Below, one piece after another: positions 61,901 through 64,000 of a stretch of 64,000 nucleotides of DNA. The notes under the pieces are model-generated. The model worked only from the letters and a program-made list of their open reading frames with translations. It did not search any database and was not told where the DNA came from. The translations under genes and the position numbers were made by a program. The stretch's first letter is position 1, and each line of letters starts with the position of its first letter. Source of the DNA: Azoarcus_F sp048158365 (lineage in GTDB: Bacteria > Pseudomonadota > Gammaproteobacteria > Burkholderiales > Rhodocyclaceae); the NCBI GenBank assembly GCA_048158365.1, contig JBLLNL010000009.1; one strand, written 5' to 3'.

Positions 61901-62318
61901 GATCGATGAAAGCGGCGTCGAGGTCGAGATCTACCGCAGCGGAGCAGGCAAGTCTGGTGGCCAACGGCAGAAGCTCACCACCACGTGTTTGGCCGCTGCC
62001 CTACGATATCAACTGGGCGGTAACGACCACGGCGTGCCGATGTATGCGCCCGTCGTGCTGGATGAAGCCTTTGACAAGGCGGATAACGAGTTCACCGCTT
62101 TGGCGATGAACATCTTTACCAATTTCGGATTCCAGATGGTGGTCGCTACGCCGCTGAAGTCCGTCATGACCCTTGAGCCATTCATCGGTGGCGCCTGCTT
62201 CGTGGATATCAGCGATCGGCGCGTCTCAGGCGTCCTGCTGATCGAGTACGATGGTGATCGTCAGCGGTTGAAGCTGCCAGAGCACGCACGAGAGGAGGCT
62301 GGCGTTGAAGCTTCCTGA
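58944..62318 (+). CDS. jetC: Wadjet subunit JetC (SMC/MukB-like ATPase)
   Basis: 1124-aa SMC-like motor that translocates along DNA by loop extrusion. ABC-type head halves are separated by two long coiled-coils and a hinge: Walker A GRSGAGKSTLLDAF (residues ~46-59), N-terminal arm LERAFDLRELEDFGRS, hinge near ~440-560, signature KSGGQRQKLTTT (1003-1014) and Walker B APVVLDEAFD (1035-1044) with catalytic Glu1041. All ATPase residues are intact. ATGA overlap with jetB; jetD starts 14 bp before its stop. Confidence 0.95.
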   Translation: MISEPQTVSLFVREQFRMTRLQVYNWGTFSGLHDVPISERGFLFVGRSGAGKSTLLDAFSALLTPPRWIDFNAAAREADRSGRDRNLATYIRGAWAEQKDGESGEIATRYLRSGTTWSALALSYQNALGQSVVLVQVFWLRGNANGSTDVNRHHLVLERAFDLRELEDFGRSNFDIRKLKLSFPEAYTQKDFRPYCERFCRLLGIESEMALRLLHKTQSAKNLGDLNTFLRDFMLDKPETFEVADRLVSEFGELNAAHQAVVTAREQVQTLAPAREQYQRRDSLILQRNGLDELRLGVDGYRETRRIELLKEHVASLKVQASGSEGEVSRRQSILDNHAAILRDLERQHREAGGDQIEQWEAEKSGLEGQRTDRLRKRAQAEEACKKLGWSLPDSPQAFAELLGNARQEVENWEQHSSENREEQFRLAGQKKDAETAFSQAVKEVQALQRQPSNIPADMLEMRRDIAYAIGVSESALPFVGELIEVKPDEAEWQGAIERVLHGFALSLLVDERQYSALANHINATHLGQRLVYYRTARPETSQAKPIGANSLVLKLNVKEGTYAEWLQTELRQRFDYACVDSIQSFRSADRAITREGQVKHSKTRHEKDDRRSVGDRRNWVLGFDNREKLGLFQAQAQEQADAIARLGGEIDKLSDQDKNRATRAMQCQTLVNLQWQEIDVLPLLDRISTIERQIHEAREGNTTLQQISEQIEKQKKLVDDADKDLRQATRAYDSIVDQIKTHTLKLESLLQDASIVPLTPHQVSGLDERFAKQSDAVRLDNLDKVATSVERALNAEIEEVNRGIGACEKEIEARFSDFKRQWPMDAGDMDTSLASAPDFFAKLVRLETDGLPAYEQRFFELLQNQSHQNLAALSTYLNDARKAILERMDLVNDSLGQVPFNQSANQRTYLHIDASDRQLVDVKEFKQEIQQALSHAWTEDREFAEARFLALRRLVDRLASQDPEQKRWRETVLDVRQHVEFIGREIDESGVEVEIYRSGAGKSGGQRQKLTTTCLAAALRYQLGGNDHGVPMYAPVVLDEAFDKADNEFTALAMNIFTNFGFQMVVATPLKSVMTLEPFIGGACFVDISDRRVSGVLLIEYDGDRQRLKLPEHAREEAGVEAS

Positions 62319-63468
62319 AGATGTTCGGCAGTTTCTCGCCCGTCGCTTTCAAAGCAGGCATCGCGAGTGGTTGATCGATGATCCGGGCGAGGGCCAGTGG
62401 CCGCTGGAGGTTACGCTCGGTGTGCCGACGGAGCAGGCTGCACTGCGACAAGTCGACGGCGTTCGTGCTTGGGTGAGCGCATGGCAAGGCTGGCAAGGGG
62501 TCGGCACACTATCCTGGTGTGAGCGCCGGTGGAAAGCGCTTGGCGTCCAGCGACTACCGGAGAAGCTGGCGTTGGGCGACCCGAAGGATGTTGCCATGTG
62601 GATTGGTGAGTCCGCACGATGGGAGCGTGCTCAATCTCGCTACAGGGCGCTCACCGCTCGCTGGCTAGTACTGGCGCAGCAGTTGCCGAGGTACTTTGAT
62701 GTCCTGGCGGACTACGCCGATGCCGATTTCCATCGGCTTGCAGAGATGTTGGACTGGATAGTGGACCATCCACAATCCGACCTCTATCCCCGCCAGCTTC
62801 CGGTAGCTGGACTGGATAGCAAATGGCTGGATGGGCGCAAAGGTCTGTTGACGGATCTGGTGGCCGCAATACAAAAGGACTCTTCCGGCGAACTGGATTT
62901 CTACCAGCGCTGCGGACTGAAAGCACCTCCACTCCTTGTGCGAATTCGGGTGCTGGATCAGGCGTTGCGAGCCAGGGTCGGTGGCGTGGGTGACATCACT
63001 GCACCAGTGGAAGATCTGGCGGGTCTCAATTTGCCGGTCTCGCATGTGTTTATTGTCGAGAACCTTCAAACGGGACTGGCAATGTCCGACATGCCGGGCG
63101 CTGTCGTGTTCATGCGTCTTGGCTATAACGTCGACGTGTTGGCCCGTTTCCCTTGGCTTGCCCGCGCAAAGTGCATCTATTGGGGTGATTTGGACACCCA
63201 TGGATTTGCCATCCTGCATCGCGCTCGTTCATACATTCCAGACTTGCAATCCGTGCTCATGGACGAAGACACCTTGTTGCAACACAAGGCGCTGTGGGTG
63301 GATGAATCGGGGCAACATCCGGCAACGGAACTGACGCTCTTGACGGAGCAAGAGCAGCAACTCTATCGGGATCTCAAGCAACAGCGCTGGGGGCAAAACG
63401 TTCGCTTGGAGCAGGAGCGGATCGACTGGGCTGCCGCATGGAGCGTGTTGCAGCGGGCACTGACCTAG
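62305..63468 (+). CDS. jetD: Wadjet nuclease subunit JetD (DUF3322/DUF2220)
   Basis: 387-aa Toprim nuclease that cuts the DNA once the complex stalls on a small circle. N-terminal DUF3322, then RQLPVAGLDSKWLDGRKGLL (residues ~163-182) and the Toprim domain with Glu252 (FIVENLQTG) and Asp295/Asp297 (IYWGDLDTHGFAIL), the metal-binding acidic triad. All three are present, so the enzyme looks active. TTG start at 62305 with AGGAGG 7 bp upstream, inside the jetC 3' end. Confidence 0.94.
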   Translation: MKLPEDVRQFLARRFQSRHREWLIDDPGEGQWPLEVTLGVPTEQAALRQVDGVRAWVSAWQGWQGVGTLSWCERRWKALGVQRLPEKLALGDPKDVAMWIGESARWERAQSRYRALTARWLVLAQQLPRYFDVLADYADADFHRLAEMLDWIVDHPQSDLYPRQLPVAGLDSKWLDGRKGLLTDLVAAIQKDSSGELDFYQRCGLKAPPLLVRIRVLDQALRARVGGVGDITAPVEDLAGLNLPVSHVFIVENLQTGLAMSDMPGAVVFMRLGYNVDVLARFPWLARAKCIYWGDLDTHGFAILHRARSYIPDLQSVLMDEDTLLQHKALWVDESGQHPATELTLLTEQEQQLYRDLKQQRWGQNVRLEQERIDWAAAWSVLQRALT

Positions 63469-63511
63469 AGGCATTCGCCTGCAGTGGTTGGCTGCCGATG
63501 GCAGAACCTGA

Positions 63512-64000
63512 TCAGCGCAGCGCGTTTAGCACTTTTTCGGCTTCCGGCCAGGGCAGCCGTCGCTTGCCAGACTTCATTCGGTCAAGTGCCTTGAAGGCGT
63601 CGTCGACTGACAGCAGTTGGTTGTCGATCATGGCGCACAGCAGCCCGATGGTGCCTATGACGTTGACATGCTCCTTATTGGCAACAATCCGCAAATTGGC
63701 GTCGCCGGTCAGCAAAGTGCAAGTCTCTTGCTTCGCAAGCGCCAGTGCCAAGTAGTCGTTGTGACTGGGCTTGGAACCGTTTTTAGCCGGAAGCAGATGG
63801 TTGTGCTGGCCTGGCAACTGCTCGGCATACGCCACGAAGTCGCCGCTGACCTCCATGATCTGCAAGCCCAGGTATTCAAGGCCCGTACTGCCCGGTTCAA
63901 TTTCTTCGTAGTACAGCAGATCAGGGATGCCGAACTGCATCGGAAGCTGGAAGAGCGTCTCCATCAACGCTCCCGCATCCATATTGCAGATTCCATTTGC
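63512..64000 (-). CDS. PIN-domain protein (DUF3368-like), partial
   Basis: PIN-like nuclease-fold protein, C-terminal 162 codons visible; the frame remains open at the right edge beyond the Met codon at 63982, so the true start is probably outside. Seen: DAGALMETLFQLPMQFGIPDLLYYEEI, PSHNDYLALALAKQETCTLLTGDANLRIVA with acidic active-site candidates (split over residues ~85-115), and GTIGLLCAMIDNQLLSVDDAFKALDRM. DUF3368/PIN proteins are often toxins whose antitoxin gene is immediately upstream, which would be beyond the window. It converges with jetD. Confidence 0.75.
   Translation of the reverse strand, partial: ANGICNMDAGALMETLFQLPMQFGIPDLLYYEEIEPGSTGLEYLGLQIMEVSGDFVAYAEQLPGQHNHLLPAKNGSKPSHNDYLALALAKQETCTLLTGDANLRIVANKEHVNVIGTIGLLCAMIDNQLLSVDDAFKALDRMKSGKRRLPWPEAEKVLNALR

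Overview
The window reads as a GC-rich betaproteobacterial chromosome, most like the Rhodocyclales (Thauera/Azoarcus relatives). This rests on gene order and family content: exbBD-lpxK-ycaR-kdsB-adk followed by a PPi-type phosphofructokinase, murJ and rpsT, then DUF3579-argD-argF-argG-DUF2788-yajQ, a TAXI-type TRAP transporter, and an aceE-aceF-lpdA cluster whose E3 carries its own lipoyl domain. The order-level assignment is inference; nothing in the window names the species.

Layout. 1-12 kb: sodB (cut by the left edge), xseA, an AT-rich gap with DnaA-box-like sites, the TAXI-TRAP receptor/DUF1850/permease set, exbB-exbD-lpxK-trm112-kdsB, adk and pfp. 11-20 kb: a PEBP-family protein, murJ, rpsT, the arginine genes argD-argF-argG (argF ends in an 86-bp tandem repeat), DUF2788, YajQ and a YjfB-like protein. 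19-28 kb: a 2Fe-2S/flavin reductase and an R2-like diiron protein that look like an oxygenase pair, an FNR-like box upstream, REP-like repeats between them, an intact GGDEF protein with a broken GGDEF copy behind it, and a DUF2868/DUF3482 pair. 27-34 kb: lpdA, aceF, aceE; the first two share an in-frame palindromic insertion in their linkers. 34-41 kb: a branched-chain-amino-acid-type binding protein divergent from a PAS histidine kinase and FixJ-type regulator, then a K+/H+ antiporter. 41-47 kb: iorA-iorB behind an FNR-like box, folD, purE-purK and a Sua5-type threonylcarbamoyl-AMP synthase.

At 47.3 kb the conserved chromosome gives way to accessory DNA at a tRNA-Ala(CGC) gene. A P4-type integrase and a compact replication module (AlpA, 34-aa ORF, Toprim primase, DUF927 ATPase, three small overlapping ORFs) form an approximately 6.7-kb integrative element with no obvious cargo. 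It is bounded by the tRNA 3' end and a degenerate copy of it near 54.04 kb, with GGGGGCAAC repeats at both ends and GGAACG repeat clusters flanking the DUF927 gene. Beyond it lie a Fic gene that lost its 5' half, a ParDE toxin-antitoxin pair, a WYL (BrxR/CapW-like) regulator with a 34-codon stub of a former downstream gene, and divergently a complete Wadjet system, jetA-jetB-jetC-jetD, the SMC-like plasmid-defence complex. A PIN-domain gene runs off the right edge. The right end is therefore a defence island assembled beside a tRNA integration hotspot. The shared wyl/jetA control region, with an inverted repeat over the wyl promoter, is the most testable regulatory feature.
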